64,000 bases of DNA from positions 34,621 to 98,620 of the forward strand of contig NZ_JAGGQL010000023.1 in NCBI RefSeq assembly GCF_018613315.1, read 5' to 3'. The stretch's first letter is position 1. The number at the start of each line of letters is the position of its first letter. The DNA is from Bacillus sp. ISL-37 (GTDB lineage: Bacteria > Bacillota > Bacilli > Bacillales > Cytobacillaceae). The notes under the pieces were generated by a model. The model ran no database searches. It worked only from the letters and a program-made list of their open reading frames with translations, and was not told the origin of the DNA. A program made the translations under genes and the position numbers. Below are positions 52,663-61,415 of the stretch, piece by piece.

Positions 52663-52918
52663 TCGTTCACTCCTTTTTATCAAACAAAAGATTTTTAATG
52701 ACAAGAATCAGACCTACAATTACGTTTGACAATTATATCGGACAACCGGAAGACAGAATCCTGAAAATGTGACGGTTAGAAGTTCTTTATCGGACAAATC
52801 TGAAGACCCATTCTCGGAGGTCTGGCCGTTAGTACAAAACTAATAGACAAGCGCATGATGTAAGCCGTAAATGGTGCTGGCTAAAAAACACTGCGGAGTT
52901 CATCTCCTTTAAAAACAG
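52663..52918. other. Intergenic region, no supported gene
   Basis: About 250 bp upstream of the double GNAT gene. I see no repeat family member, palindrome or short gene here. Confidence 0.5.
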
Positions 52919-52952
52919 AAAAAAGCTGCCGGGATTTAATTTCCCGGCAGCC
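52919..52952 (-). terminator. Terminator of doxX copy 1
   Basis: GCTGCCGGGA/TCCCGGCAGC stem then a T tract on the minus strand. A shorter version (GGCTGCCGG/CCGGCAGCC, 56254-56277) follows doxX copy 2. Confidence 0.8.
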
Positions 52953-52983
52953 AATTTATTTTAAAGGGGGATTTAAAATCAAG

Positions 52984-53508
52984 TTAAGCTACGTTGCGAG
53001 TGACTTCTTCTCCGCGTTTGAAAACTGTTTTGCGGATGAATGGTACAACCCAGCGGTCTAAACCGTATTTACCTGCGTTGTAGCCTGCGAACAGGATGAT
53101 GAATCCAAAGAAGATGTCAGTTGGGTTGTGAGATACTGTTCCAGCAAGGAAGAAGCTGAAGTTCATCACAAGGCCGAAAAACATTGCAGCAGTTGTCAGA
53201 GTTCCAAGTAGTAATCCAAGTCCTACAAGGAATTCTCCTAGTGGAACCATGAAGTTGAACAATTCTACGTTCGGGATCGCGAAACTTTCAAGGAAGTTCA
53301 CGTACCATCCATACACTGCATTTCCGTCTGGACCTTTAACCGGATTTGCCACAGCATTTTTCAAGTAACCAGAAGCGTCGAAACCTTCACCTGTTAATTT
53401 GCCCCATCCAGCAGTCATCCAGTTGTATCCAAGCCATACCCTAATGACAGTCAATATCCCAGCAGCAACATTGTTTTCTCTTAACCATTTAGCAAACATG
53501 TTCCTCAC
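52984..53508 (-). CDS. DoxX family membrane protein, copy 1
   Basis: 174 aa with four membrane helices. VIRVWLGYNWMTAGWGKLTGEGFDASGYLKNA and FNFMVPLGEFLVGLGLLLGTLTTAAMFFGLVMNFSFFLAG are typical of the DoxX/thiosulfate-quinone-oxidoreductase-like family. Related Bacillus proteins (CatD, MhqP) respond to thiol or quinone stress. It is about 97% identical to the copy at 56308-56832. AGGAACATG start region with GGAGTGAGG upstream. Confidence 0.9.
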   Translation of the reverse strand: MRNMFAKWLRENNVAAGILTVIRVWLGYNWMTAGWGKLTGEGFDASGYLKNAVANPVKGPDGNAVYGWYVNFLESFAIPNVELFNFMVPLGEFLVGLGLLLGTLTTAAMFFGLVMNFSFFLAGTVSHNPTDIFFGFIILFAGYNAGKYGLDRWVVPFIRKTVFKRGEEVTRNVA

Positions 53509-53881
53509 TCCAATAAGTTATTTAGTATTAGTACACTTATAAGATATCAAATAAATCTCGAAAATAGGGTTATTTGTGAATGATTTCACATTTCTGTTGA
53601 AATGTTTTGAACGAATGGTGACAACGCAAAAATCCAGGTTTTAAAAGCTTACTAATAAAGGCTCTCCATCAAATTAACACTAGATTTGTTATTGGACTTC
53701 GACCTTATTAAGGAGTATTGGACGTCCCTCCTATCAAGAAACTTTAAAGGTAACTGGCAGGAGACCTGCAAGGATCTTCAATGGAATGGCTTTTTTTCCT
53801 AAAAAAATTTATCTCCCTGCATACTGCGCCAATTTCAAGCCATCATAAGGACGAATAACAACAAAAGAAGGAGTGAATAAA

Positions 53882-54622
53882 GTGAAAAAGTCATTCATTT
53901 TAGCAGGATGTGCTGCAATTTCATTCGGTTTGGCTGGCTGCGGAGCGAATAACAATGCTGCCGACGATAACGGCGAACAGCAGGTAGAAATCTCCCAGGT
54001 TCAGCGCGGACCAGCTACCGAAGGAACCAGGCTCCAGCTGGCTGATCGTGCAGAGCGCCAGGTAGAACAGATGCCGGAAGTCGACGAAGCCCGCGTTATC
54101 ATCTCAGAAAACAATGCGTATGTTGCTGTTAGACTGGCTGGCAATAATACCGATAATAACGGGAATGCTGACGTCAATGATGCTTTGGATGGAAACGGCA
54201 GGACATTCGCAGAAAATGGACGAGTTGACCAGGGTGACAACCGTGCAGGAAATGATGGAATCATTGACGGCAAAGGTGACGCAGGAAATGGCGACCGCCA
54301 AAACGCTGGAAACACAAATGGCAACAATATTTTTGGCAACGGGAATGATAACGGCAATGGAAACATGAATGGAATTGGTAATACAGACATGAATGGAAAC
54401 GCAACTGGTAACACCATGAACGGTAATAAGAGCCAGCTGGAGCAGCAGATTGAACAAAGAGTGCGCCAGGCAAATAACAGAATCGATAATGTATACGTTT
54501 CGGTTGACCGTGATGCCTTCAACAGAATGGGAACATTCGCCGATGACATCCGCACCGACAGAAACAGGGACGGCATGTTCGAAGACTTCCGTGATGCAAT
54601 GGACGGGTTCTTTGGAAGATAG
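53882..54622 (+). CDS. YhcN/YlaJ-family lipoprotein with an Asn/Gly-rich insert
   Basis: 246 aa. Lipobox FGLAGC. Residues about 30-90 (RLQLADRAERQVEQMPEVDEARVIISENNAYVAVRL) and 185-245 (LEQQIEQRVRQANNRIDNVYVSVDRDAFNRMGTFADDI) are the two halves of a YhcN/YlaJ sporulation domain, in which the short strand-helix motif recurs. Between them is a 90-residue Asn/Gly/Asp low-complexity insert. In B. subtilis such lipoproteins sit in spore membranes. GTG 53882 is 8 nt after GGAG; the GTG at 53873 touches that site. Confidence 0.82.
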   Translation: MKKSFILAGCAAISFGLAGCGANNNAADDNGEQQVEISQVQRGPATEGTRLQLADRAERQVEQMPEVDEARVIISENNAYVAVRLAGNNTDNNGNADVNDALDGNGRTFAENGRVDQGDNRAGNDGIIDGKGDAGNGDRQNAGNTNGNNIFGNGNDNGNGNMNGIGNTDMNGNATGNTMNGNKSQLEQQIEQRVRQANNRIDNVYVSVDRDAFNRMGTFADDIRTDRNRDGMFEDFRDAMDGFFGR

Positions 54623-54639
54623 CATTTGAAAGCATTTAC

Positions 54640-55117
54640 AACCTAAATGTGACCTTATATGTTGCTTTACCTCTGCATAAGGGTGCATTTACAACCTAAA
54701 TGTACCCTTATATGTTGCTTTTCCTCTGCATAAGGGTGCATTTACAACCTAAATGTACCCTTATATGTTGCTTTTCCTCTGCATAAGGGTGCATTTACAA
54801 CCTAAATGTACCCTTATATGTTGCTTTACCTCTGCATAAGGGTGCATTTACAACCTAAATGTACCCTTATATGTTGCTTTTCCTCTGCATAAGGGTGCAT
54901 TTACAACCTAAATGTGCCCTTATATTCCGCTTTACCTCTGTATAAGGGTGCATTTATAACCTAGATCTGACCTTATATTCCGCTTTACTACAACATAAGG
55001 GGTGCGTTTACAACTTACATGTATCCTTATTTGCGGCTTTACTACAACATAAGGATGCATTTTCACCCTAAATGTACCCTTATATACCGTTTTGCCTCTG
55101 CATAAGGGTAAGGGTGC
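54640..55117. repeat. 53-bp tandem repeat array, 9 units
   Basis: Units begin near 54640, 54693, 54746, 54799, 54852, 54905, 54958, 55012 and 55065. Core ACCCTTAT-n18-ATAAGGGT with linker GCATTTACAACCTAAATGT. The central units are almost identical and the outer ones degrade. Same period and same core arms as at 12-437 and 27361-27462, but with different loops and linkers. Confidence 0.95.
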
Positions 55118-55171
55118 GTTTCGCCCCTAAAAAAGCATAACCATAGGTATTAATCATAAGAGTATCAACAC

Positions 55172-55205
55172 TGAAGCATAGGATTTCATTCCTATGCTTT
55201 TTTAT
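55172..55205. terminator. Hairpin downstream of the repeat array
   Basis: AAGCATAGGA/TCCTATGCTT stem followed by T7 on the plus strand; it may end transcripts crossing the array. Confidence 0.75.
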
Positions 55206-55277
55206 TTTGTAAAACAGGATTTCCTCTCTCACCTCTCGAATATAGCCAAAATCAATACTAAGGGAGATTAGATTAAA

Positions 55278-56249
55278 ATGATTGTTCACACTGAAATACA
55301 ACAGGAAATCTTCGAAACCATCAGCCGTTTATTTGGAATCGAAATCCAGGACTATAATCAGATCCATTTAGGATTCAAGAACTTAAAGTGGCATATAAAA
55401 ACAGATGCCGGCGATTTATTTGTGAAGCAATATAATAAGCAAAGATATCCTGACCACAGGATTCCAGGACTGGAAAAGGCGCTCCAGATTCATAATAAAT
55501 TGTTCGAAGAAGGCCTGCCCTGTCCGGAGCTATTTTCATACAAAGGAAAATATGTCCTGAATACTGAGAGCGGTGAACGATTTGTTCTGATGAGGTTCAA
55601 TAAAGGATCCACCCTTTCCCCTGGCAGCGCAAACCCTTCACAAATGTACAGTCTCGGAATGATCATCGGAAACATGCATGTACTGCTACAGGAAAATATA
55701 GCATTAGAACCGCTGCATTGGGATATTCAATCCAAGCCAGAAATGTTGGAAGACTGGAATGATCGATGGAAGGAAGCCATTGCATTGGAATGCGGGAAAA
55801 CCGTCAATAGTTTGGAAACGCAAAGAAAGATTCTCGAGCAGAATGACACTGATTTATTTACCGAATGTGAAATAGGATGGGCCCATTGGGACTTATTTGC
55901 GGATATTATTTTATTCAACGAAAATGAGGTATCTTCCATTCTTGATTTTGACCGGATGAATGTTGTTTATACCGATTTCGATATTTCCAGGCCTATTCTC
56001 TCCTGCTGCATTCATGACAATAAAATATGTCTTGAGTGTGTTTCCGTATTTGTCAGCGGCTATCGGCAATTTAAACCCTTGCCGCTTGAAAAACTGGTCC
56101 GTTCAATAAAGCTGACCTGGTGGAGAGAAGCAGAATGGCTTCGGGTTGAAAAACCGGGAGACTCCACTCCCCTCAAACGATTCCGCGAAGAAAACGTCTG
56201 GATAGCGGCCCACTGGAATCAATTGGAGGATTTATTTTCTGGAATATAA
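55278..56249 (+). CDS. Aminoglycoside-phosphotransferase-like kinase
   Basis: 323 aa, APH/choline-kinase fold. N-lobe ending in DLFVKQYNKQRYPDHR, hinge LMRFNKGSTL. The catalytic loop reads IGWAHWDLFADIILFN where the family has H-G-D-x-x-x-x-N, so catalytic Asp is kept but the Gly is Trp and the Asn is shifted. The metal Asp is in SILDFDRM. Probably phosphorylates a small hydroxyl compound; no evidence it confers resistance. ATG after AGGGAG. Confidence 0.8.
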   Translation: MIVHTEIQQEIFETISRLFGIEIQDYNQIHLGFKNLKWHIKTDAGDLFVKQYNKQRYPDHRIPGLEKALQIHNKLFEEGLPCPELFSYKGKYVLNTESGERFVLMRFNKGSTLSPGSANPSQMYSLGMIIGNMHVLLQENIALEPLHWDIQSKPEMLEDWNDRWKEAIALECGKTVNSLETQRKILEQNDTDLFTECEIGWAHWDLFADIILFNENEVSSILDFDRMNVVYTDFDISRPILSCCIHDNKICLECVSVFVSGYRQFKPLPLEKLVRSIKLTWWREAEWLRVEKPGDSTPLKRFREENVWIAAHWNQLEDLFSGI

Positions 56250-56253
56250 AAGT

Positions 56254-56278
56254 GGCTGCCGGGATTAGCCGGCAGCCA
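56254..56278. terminator. Convergent terminator between the kinase gene and doxX copy 2
   Basis: GGCTGCCGG/CCGGCAGCC with a 6-nt loop. Confidence 0.65.
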
Positions 56279-56307
56279 AATTATATTAAAGGGGGATTTA
56301 ATTCAAG

Positions 56308-56832
56308 TTAAGCTACATTGCGTGTGACTTCTTCTCCACGTTTGAAAACAGTTTTACGGATAAATGGTACGACCCAGCGGTCTAAACCGTATTTACCTGC
56401 ATTATAGCCTGCGAACAGGATGATGAAGCCGAAGAAGATGTCAGTTGGGTTGTGAGATACAGTTCCGGCTAGGAAGAAACTGAAGTTCATCACTAGACCG
56501 AAGAACATTGCAGCAGTTGTCAGAGTTCCAAGTAGTAATCCAAGTCCAACAAGGAATTCTCCTAGTGGAACGATGAAGTTGAACAATTCTACATTCGGGA
56601 TCGCGAAGCTTTCAAGGAAGTTCACGTACCAACCGTACACTGCGTTTCCGTCTGGACCTTTAACCGGATTTGCCACGGCATTTTTCAGGTAACCGGATGC
56701 GTCAAAACCTTCACCAGTCAATTTACCCCATCCAGCTGTCATCCAGTTGTATCCAAGCCAGATTCTTATAACAGCCAATAGACCAGCAGCAACATTGTTT
56801 TCTCTTAACCACTTTGCAAACATGCTCTTCAC
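56308..56832 (-). CDS. DoxX family membrane protein, copy 2
   Basis: 174 aa; six residues differ from copy 1 (positions 2, 3, 18, 20, 24 and one near 87), and the last half is identical. The upstream 60 bp are also alike (TCCAATAAGTTATTTA..., AAGATATCAAAT), so promoter and gene were copied together. The two copies are in the same direction, 2.8 kb apart, and enclose two plus-strand genes and a repeat array. Confidence 0.9.
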   Translation of the reverse strand: MKSMFAKWLRENNVAAGLLAVIRIWLGYNWMTAGWGKLTGEGFDASGYLKNAVANPVKGPDGNAVYGWYVNFLESFAIPNVELFNFIVPLGEFLVGLGLLLGTLTTAAMFFGLVMNFSFFLAGTVSHNPTDIFFGFIILFAGYNAGKYGLDRWVVPFIRKTVFKRGEEVTRNVA

Positions 56833-57068
56833 TCCAATAAGTTATTTATTATTATTACACTATTAAGATATCAAATTCAGCGCAAAAAAATACTGCGTTG
56901 TGACATTAGTCACAATTCTGTTGAAAAGCTTTGACCAAATTATGTCAGAGAGATCATTTCGAAGTTAATTGCCCGATATTACCGTGGTTAATTGTAAATT
57001 TTACAAGGCTTGTCTATACTGGTAACAATAATATCAGAATATTCATTCTGTAAAAGGTGGCAGATCAT

Positions 57069-57442
57069 ATGAAACTTGGTGCATTTTCTGTAAGCTTGAC
57101 TGTAAAAGACATTGTGCGGCTTCAAAATCTTTTTACGAAAACTTGGGGTTTCAAGCCCTGGGAGGAGATATCAATCAAAATTGGCTGATCATGAAGAATG
57201 AAAATTGCATTATCGGACTGTTCCAAGGGATGTTTGAAAAAAATATCCTTACCTTCAATCCGGGCTAGAATGAGAATGCCGAAAATCTGGAAAGCTTCAC
57301 GGATGTTCGAGAACTTCAAAAGCAGCTTAAAGGAAGCGGAGTTAAGTTCCTTACTGAAGCAGATGAATCCGGAGAAGGCCCGGCTCATTTTACGATTGAG
57401 GATCCTGACGGGAACCAGATTCTTGTTGACCAACATAGATAA
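57069..57442 (+). pseudogene. VOC-family (glyoxalase) pseudogene
   Basis: ATG 57069 follows AAGGTGG and reads [14 protein letters not shown]. After a frameshift near 57110 the frame continues as [18 protein letters not shown]. An in-frame TAG at 57266 (position of a Trp or similar) interrupts it. The end HFTIEDPDGNQILVDQHR before TAA 57440-57442 is a typical VOC C-terminus. It heads a cluster with DUF1801 and SRPBCC genes. The sequence could instead carry assembly errors. Confidence 0.85.
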
Positions 57443-57480
57443 ATACATAGTTTTAAACATTGAAGGGAGACGTTTTGATT

Positions 57481-57903
57481 ATGTATGAATTGAAAACGAA
57501 GGAGAACGACAATAGTGTCATCGAGTTCATTGAAAATGTCGACAGCCCTAAAAAACGGGAAGATGCGTATAGACTGTTAGATATTTTTACAGAAACAACA
57601 GGTTATCCGGCGAAAATGTGGGGACCGAGCATTATTGGCTTTGGCTCCTATCATTATAAATATGAATCTGGCCACGAAGGAGATGCGCCGCTAGTAGGCT
57701 TCTCACCTCGCAAAGCGAAGATCAGTTTGTATTTTGCTACAGGCGACACGGAAAGAGAAGCATTGTTAAAAGAGTTCGGCAAACATACTTCAGGCAAAGC
57801 ATGTGTGTACATAAATAAAATAGCGGATATTGATGTGGATGTTTTAAAAGCTTTGATCCATCAGTCTGTTGCATTTTTAAAAGAAAGATATCCCACTGGA
57901 TAA
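57481..57903 (+). CDS. DUF1801 domain protein
   Basis: 140 aa, YdhG/DUF1801 type: SPKKREDAYRLLDIFTETTGYPAKMWGPSIIGFGSYHYKYESGHEGDAPLVGFSPRKAKISLYF, then GKHTSGKACVYINKIADIDVDVLKALI. Alpha/beta cytosolic protein of unknown activity. ATG 57481 or the TTG at 57475 fits GGGAG. Operon with the SRPBCC gene 12 bp downstream. Confidence 0.88.
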   Translation: MYELKTKENDNSVIEFIENVDSPKKREDAYRLLDIFTETTGYPAKMWGPSIIGFGSYHYKYESGHEGDAPLVGFSPRKAKISLYFATGDTEREALLKEFGKHTSGKACVYINKIADIDVDVLKALIHQSVAFLKERYPTG

Positions 57904-57915
57904 GGAGAAATTTAA

Positions 57916-58383
57916 ATGGATCCAATCACAGTACCAGACCTTTCAGCAAGACCGCTCGGCTTTAAAGTTGAACGGTTAATGGAGTCCCCGGCTGAAGTCC
58001 TCTACCAAGCGTGGACTGAAAAATTCGATACATGGTTTGCCGCACCCGGAACGCTGATCATGAAGGCAGAGGTCGATTCCGTATTCTTCTTTGAGACCGT
58101 CTTTAAAACCGAAGAAGATCTAGTTGAGCAGCGACACCCGCATTACGGAAGGTTTCTACGACTTATTCCGGACCGCTTGATTGAATTCACCTGGCTAACA
58201 GGCGCTGGAGGAACAGAAGGCGCCGAAACCGTGGTGACAATTGAGCTTGAACCTAGGGGCAATGGTACGTATCTAAGTCTTTCACACAAAGGGTTCCCTC
58301 ATGAGAAATCAAAAACCAGGCATGATTCAGCCTGGGAAATGATTCTTGAACATCTTGATCAGAAGATGATGGAAAAAGTGTAG
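57916..58383 (+). CDS. SRPBCC (AHSA1-like) domain protein
   Basis: 155 aa START/Bet-v1 fold: LGFKVERLMESPAEVLYQAWTEKFDTWFAAPGTL opens the helix-grip, HPHYGRFLRLIPDRLIEFTWLTGAGGTEGAETVVTIELEPRGNGTYLSLSHKGFP follows. AHSA1-like proteins bind hydrophobic ligands in a cavity; ligand unknown. ATG after AAGGAG. VOC-DUF1801-SRPBCC clusters are common in Bacillaceae. Confidence 0.88.
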   Translation: MDPITVPDLSARPLGFKVERLMESPAEVLYQAWTEKFDTWFAAPGTLIMKAEVDSVFFFETVFKTEEDLVEQRHPHYGRFLRLIPDRLIEFTWLTGAGGTEGAETVVTIELEPRGNGTYLSLSHKGFPHEKSKTRHDSAWEMILEHLDQKMMEKV

Positions 58384-58449
58384 TTATTGGATAGTTGGCT
58401 GTCATGATTACATGGCAGCTTTTTTATTCTTTAGAATAGCTAAACTCCT

Positions 58450-58862
58450 TGCTTCATGCTTATAGAGCTTTCTATAAGGCCTTTTAGGGAGCTCTCCCCC
58501 TTTTCGGGCTTATAGATTTTTTCTATAGAACCTTTTACAAGACCAATCCCCATTTCGGGCTTATAGATTTTTTCTATAAGACCTTTTACAGGACCAAACC
58601 TTATTTTCGGGCTTATAGAATCTTTCTATAGGACCTTTTCCTGGATTTAACCTCATTTCGGGCTTATAGATTTTTTCTATAAGACCTTTTACAGGACCAC
58701 ACCTTATTTCGGGCTTATAGAATCTTTCTATAAGACCTTTTACAGGACCACACCTTATTTCGGGCTTATAGAATCTTTCTATAGGACCTTTTCCAGGACC
58801 AAACCTCATTTCGGGTTTATAATATCCCTCTATGAAGCTTTCTCAAGCTGAAAACCCTCTGG
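58450..58862. repeat. 51-bp tandem hairpin array, 8 units
   Basis: The CGGGCTTATAG motif occurs at 58505, 58556, 58608, 58659, 58710, 58761 and 58812 (spacing 51-52), with one diverged unit before. Each unit has CTTATAGA...TCTATAAG (or TCTATAGG) arms around a 3-5 nt T-rich loop, and an ACCTTTTACAGGACC linker. A degraded two-unit copy lies near 61560-61650. Unrelated in sequence to the 53-bp arrays but alike in layout. Confidence 0.92.
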
Positions 58863-59023
58863 CCTTAGAGAATCGAACTCTCTTTTCTGCTATAGATTGC
58901 CTTTATAACTCTCCTAGAGTCCATACCCTGCAACAAAAATGTAAATAACTGGACTCTTTATAGTCACATAAAACGGGAATATAGAGTTCAAGAGGAGTTA
59001 CTACCGAATGGAGGGAAACGACG

Positions 59024-59347
59024 ATGAAGAAATCGACCAAGAATTTTGTTTGGGCTTCTTTGCTTTCAGCTGGCGGCGCCGTATTGCTGACAGCTGCATA
59101 CAGGAAAAGCCAGCGGGATGCGATTCGTTTTCTTGAGGATACAGACATGAGGAACAGCGAGAAAATCGATCAGATGGAGAGTGTCGATGCTGGCCTAGAT
59201 CCTGCTGAAAGAGGGCTTACTCAGCTTGATTCTGCCATGCGTGCAGAATGGGTAGCCAATGGTTTCCCGCAGACTCATATGGAAATGGAAGAATTGGCAG
59301 AGGAAACTGATGTTGAAAAGAATACCAATTATGCACCGAATTTGTAA
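59024..59347 (+). CDS. Small membrane-anchored hypothetical protein
   Basis: 107 aa. N-terminal helix FVWASLLSAGGAVLLTAAY, then a charged segment (RKSQRDAIRFLEDTDMRNSEKIDQME) and an acidic tail. ATG after GGAGGGAA. Not recognised. Confidence 0.7.
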   Translation: MKKSTKNFVWASLLSAGGAVLLTAAYRKSQRDAIRFLEDTDMRNSEKIDQMESVDAGLDPAERGLTQLDSAMRAEWVANGFPQTHMEMEELAEETDVEKNTNYAPNL

Positions 59348-59353
59348 TAAGAT

Positions 59354-59383
59354 AAAACCTCGCCGATATGTGGCGAGGTTTTC
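59354..59383. terminator. Convergent terminator
   Basis: AAAACCTCGCC/GGCGAGGTTTT stem between convergent 59024 and MFS genes. Confidence 0.85.
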
Positions 59384-59401
59384 ATGTTGAACAACGGCCT
59401 C

Positions 59402-60580
59402 CTATGCGGCCTTCATTCTCTCTTTTTTACCATGCAAAGAGTAGTAGATAAAGACACCTACTATGATTAATGGCACCATCGCCAGATACAATCCGCGGTA
59501 TCCGAAATCCGGGATCATGTATCCCAGCAGGAATGGTCCGAAGCCAATTCCGATATCCATCATGATGAAAAAGGTCGACGTGGCCATTCCCATACGGTGC
59601 GGAGGTGTCATCTTAATGGCTATTGTCTGTGCGACAGATTGGAAATTGCCATACCCTAACCCAATGAGTGCGGCTCCCAACAGGAACACGGCACTGGATT
59701 GCGCCTGGCTTAATGCATACATCCCAAGAGCAAAGGCAATCAATGCCGGGTACACAACGCTGTTCGCTCCTTTTGCGTCCATCAGCTTCCCGGTGAATGG
59801 ACGGGAAAATAAGACTGCCATTGCATAAACGAAGAAGTACATGCTGCCTGCCTCTGTCAATTCAGCTTCCTTCGCAAATGACGCGATGAATGATAGTGTA
59901 CCTGAATAAGCTAGCGCGATGACGAACGTGACAATCGAGATCGGCAATGCGTTTGCTTCTAAATAGTTTGCCAGACTGAAGCTCCTGCTTTTATTAGCTT
60001 CTCCCTTATCATCCACAACAGGTTCATTTACCATAAGGGCGATTGGCAAACTGGCCAGCCCGACGACCAGGGAAAAAATGAACATGCTTTGATAGCCAAA
60101 CTCATTAATCATTGCGAGGCCAATCAACGGGCCAACCGCGGTTGATAAAATCACGCTCAAGCTGAAGTAGCTAATCCCTTCCCCTTTCCTGCTCGCAGGA
60201 ACAACCTGTGCCACAATCGTCCCCGTAGCTGTCGCTGCGAACCCGATCCCGACACCATGCAGAAAACGGACGATCAGGAGGACATAGATATTCGACGGAA
60301 TTAAATATAGTGCAGTAATCAGAACGAAAAACAAGATTCCTCCGATTAACATCTTCTTGCTGCCAATCCTCGCAATCTCCTTGCCAGCATACAATCTGGC
60401 AAAAAGAACCCCGATGATGAAGATGCTGGAGGCCAATCCTGCCATGCTCGTTGAAGCTCCATACGTATCAGTCGCATAGGAAGCCATTGTGACAATCAAT
60501 AAATACATCGAAAGCATCATCACGAAATTCACTAGAGAAATCGAAATGAAATCCTTCGTCCATAATTTTTCTTTTTGCAT
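59402..60580 (-). CDS. MFS transporter (drug-efflux-like)
   Basis: 392 aa, twelve predicted membrane helices. The motif-A region between helices 2 and 3 reads GVLFARLYAGKEIARIGSKKMLIGG, and helices 4-5 contain RFLHGVGIGFAATATGTIVAQVVPASRKGEGISYF, typical of MFS multidrug/arabinose-efflux-type members. Substrate unknown. ATG after AAGGTG. Confidence 0.9.
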   Translation of the reverse strand: MQKEKLWTKDFISISLVNFVMMLSMYLLIVTMASYATDTYGASTSMAGLASSIFIIGVLFARLYAGKEIARIGSKKMLIGGILFFVLITALYLIPSNIYVLLIVRFLHGVGIGFAATATGTIVAQVVPASRKGEGISYFSLSVILSTAVGPLIGLAMINEFGYQSMFIFSLVVGLASLPIALMVNEPVVDDKGEANKSRSFSLANYLEANALPISIVTFVIALAYSGTLSFIASFAKEAELTEAGSMYFFVYAMAVLFSRPFTGKLMDAKGANSVVYPALIAFALGMYALSQAQSSAVFLLGAALIGLGYGNFQSVAQTIAIKMTPPHRMGMATSTFFIMMDIGIGFGPFLLGYMIPDFGYRGLYLAMVPLIIVGVFIYYSLHGKKERMKAA

Positions 60581-60695
60581 ACGTTCACCTTCAAACTCTA
60601 AGATGTAAATAATATTTCGAAAACCGAATTAATTATACCGTTTTACATCCTAAATGTCCATGATGGTGAACCCCCGACCATGACCAAATTAAAAA

Positions 60696-60878
60696 GGCTC
60701 TTTTCTCAAACTTTGTTGCTATTGCATACAATATTGGATTGAATCAGCTATTTTCCTTCGTAAAGTTGACGTTTCCTAATGAGAAAAGAGCATGCAAACC
60801 TAATATCGACCTACAAAATGGGTATATTACGTTAAAATCGGCTTTAAGATTTTAACAACAATCGTTACGAAAACAGCC
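60696..60878 (-). mobile_element. MITE copy 2 (183 bp)
   Basis: Bounded by GGCTCTTTTCTCAAA and AACGAAAACAGCC (inverted relative to copies 1 and 3). Flanked by an 8-bp direct repeat ATTAAAAA (60688-60695 and 60879-60886). Terminal inverted repeats match at about 19 of 26 positions. Confidence 0.9.
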
Positions 60879-60881
60879 ATT

Positions 60882-60913
60882 AAAAAAGACTGAATCCGCA
60901 TGGAATCCAGTCT
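60882..60913 (-). terminator. Terminator of the fasciclin gene
   Basis: AGACTGGATTCC/GGATTCAGTCT then T6 on the minus strand; the MITE target duplication forms part of the T tract. Confidence 0.75.
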
Positions 60914-60920
60914 GTCGTGC

Positions 60921-61415
60921 TTATTTTGGCAGCAAAACTTTGTCGATCACATGAATGACACCGTTTGATGCTTCAACGTCAGGGGTCACGACGTTCGCTT
61001 CGTTTACTTGAACCGGGTCAAGTGAAATGGTGACATTCTTCTTCGCAAGTGTCTGTGCCTGCATTCCTTCCTTCAAGTCGCCTGACATGACTTTACCAGG
61101 AAGTACATGATACAGCAGGATATCCTTGAGATCCTGTCTTGCTAATAACTCATCTGCTGTAATCCCTAGATCCTTCAGAAGCTTATTGAACGCCTCATCA
61201 GTCGGTGCGAATACTGTGAATGGCCCTTCACCTTTCAATGTTTCGACCAATCCGGCTTTCTCCAGTGCAGCCGCGAGAATTTTAAAGTTCCCAGCTGATA
61301 CGGCCTTGTCTACAATATCCTTTTTGTTTCCAGGATTCCCCGCAGCAAAACTAGGATTTGCAATTGATATTACCATCATCACTGCAAAAAGAACTACCGC
61401 AAATTTCTTCATCAT
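60921..61415 (-). CDS. Secreted fasciclin (FAS1) domain protein
   Basis: 164 aa. Signal peptide FAVVLFAVMMVISIANPSFA then AAGNPG. One FAS1 domain with both conserved boxes: H1 GPFTVFAPTDEAFNKL and the H-x-L motif ILLYHVLPGKVMSGDLKEG, closing SNGVIHVIDKVLLP. Secreted FAS1 proteins act in adhesion or matrix. ATG 61415 (MMKK) follows GGAGTGA; the frame extends 10 codons upstream. Confidence 0.92.
   Translation of the reverse strand: MMKKFAVVLFAVMMVISIANPSFAAGNPGNKKDIVDKAVSAGNFKILAAALEKAGLVETLKGEGPFTVFAPTDEAFNKLLKDLGITADELLARQDLKDILLYHVLPGKVMSGDLKEGMQAQTLAKKNVTISLDPVQVNEANVVTPDVEASNGVIHVIDKVLLPK

Noticed and set aside
54001..54688. Two long minus-strand frames (about 190 aa)
   Set aside because: They are antisense to the Asn/Gly-rich YhcN lipoprotein, whose start, lipobox and domain are clear.
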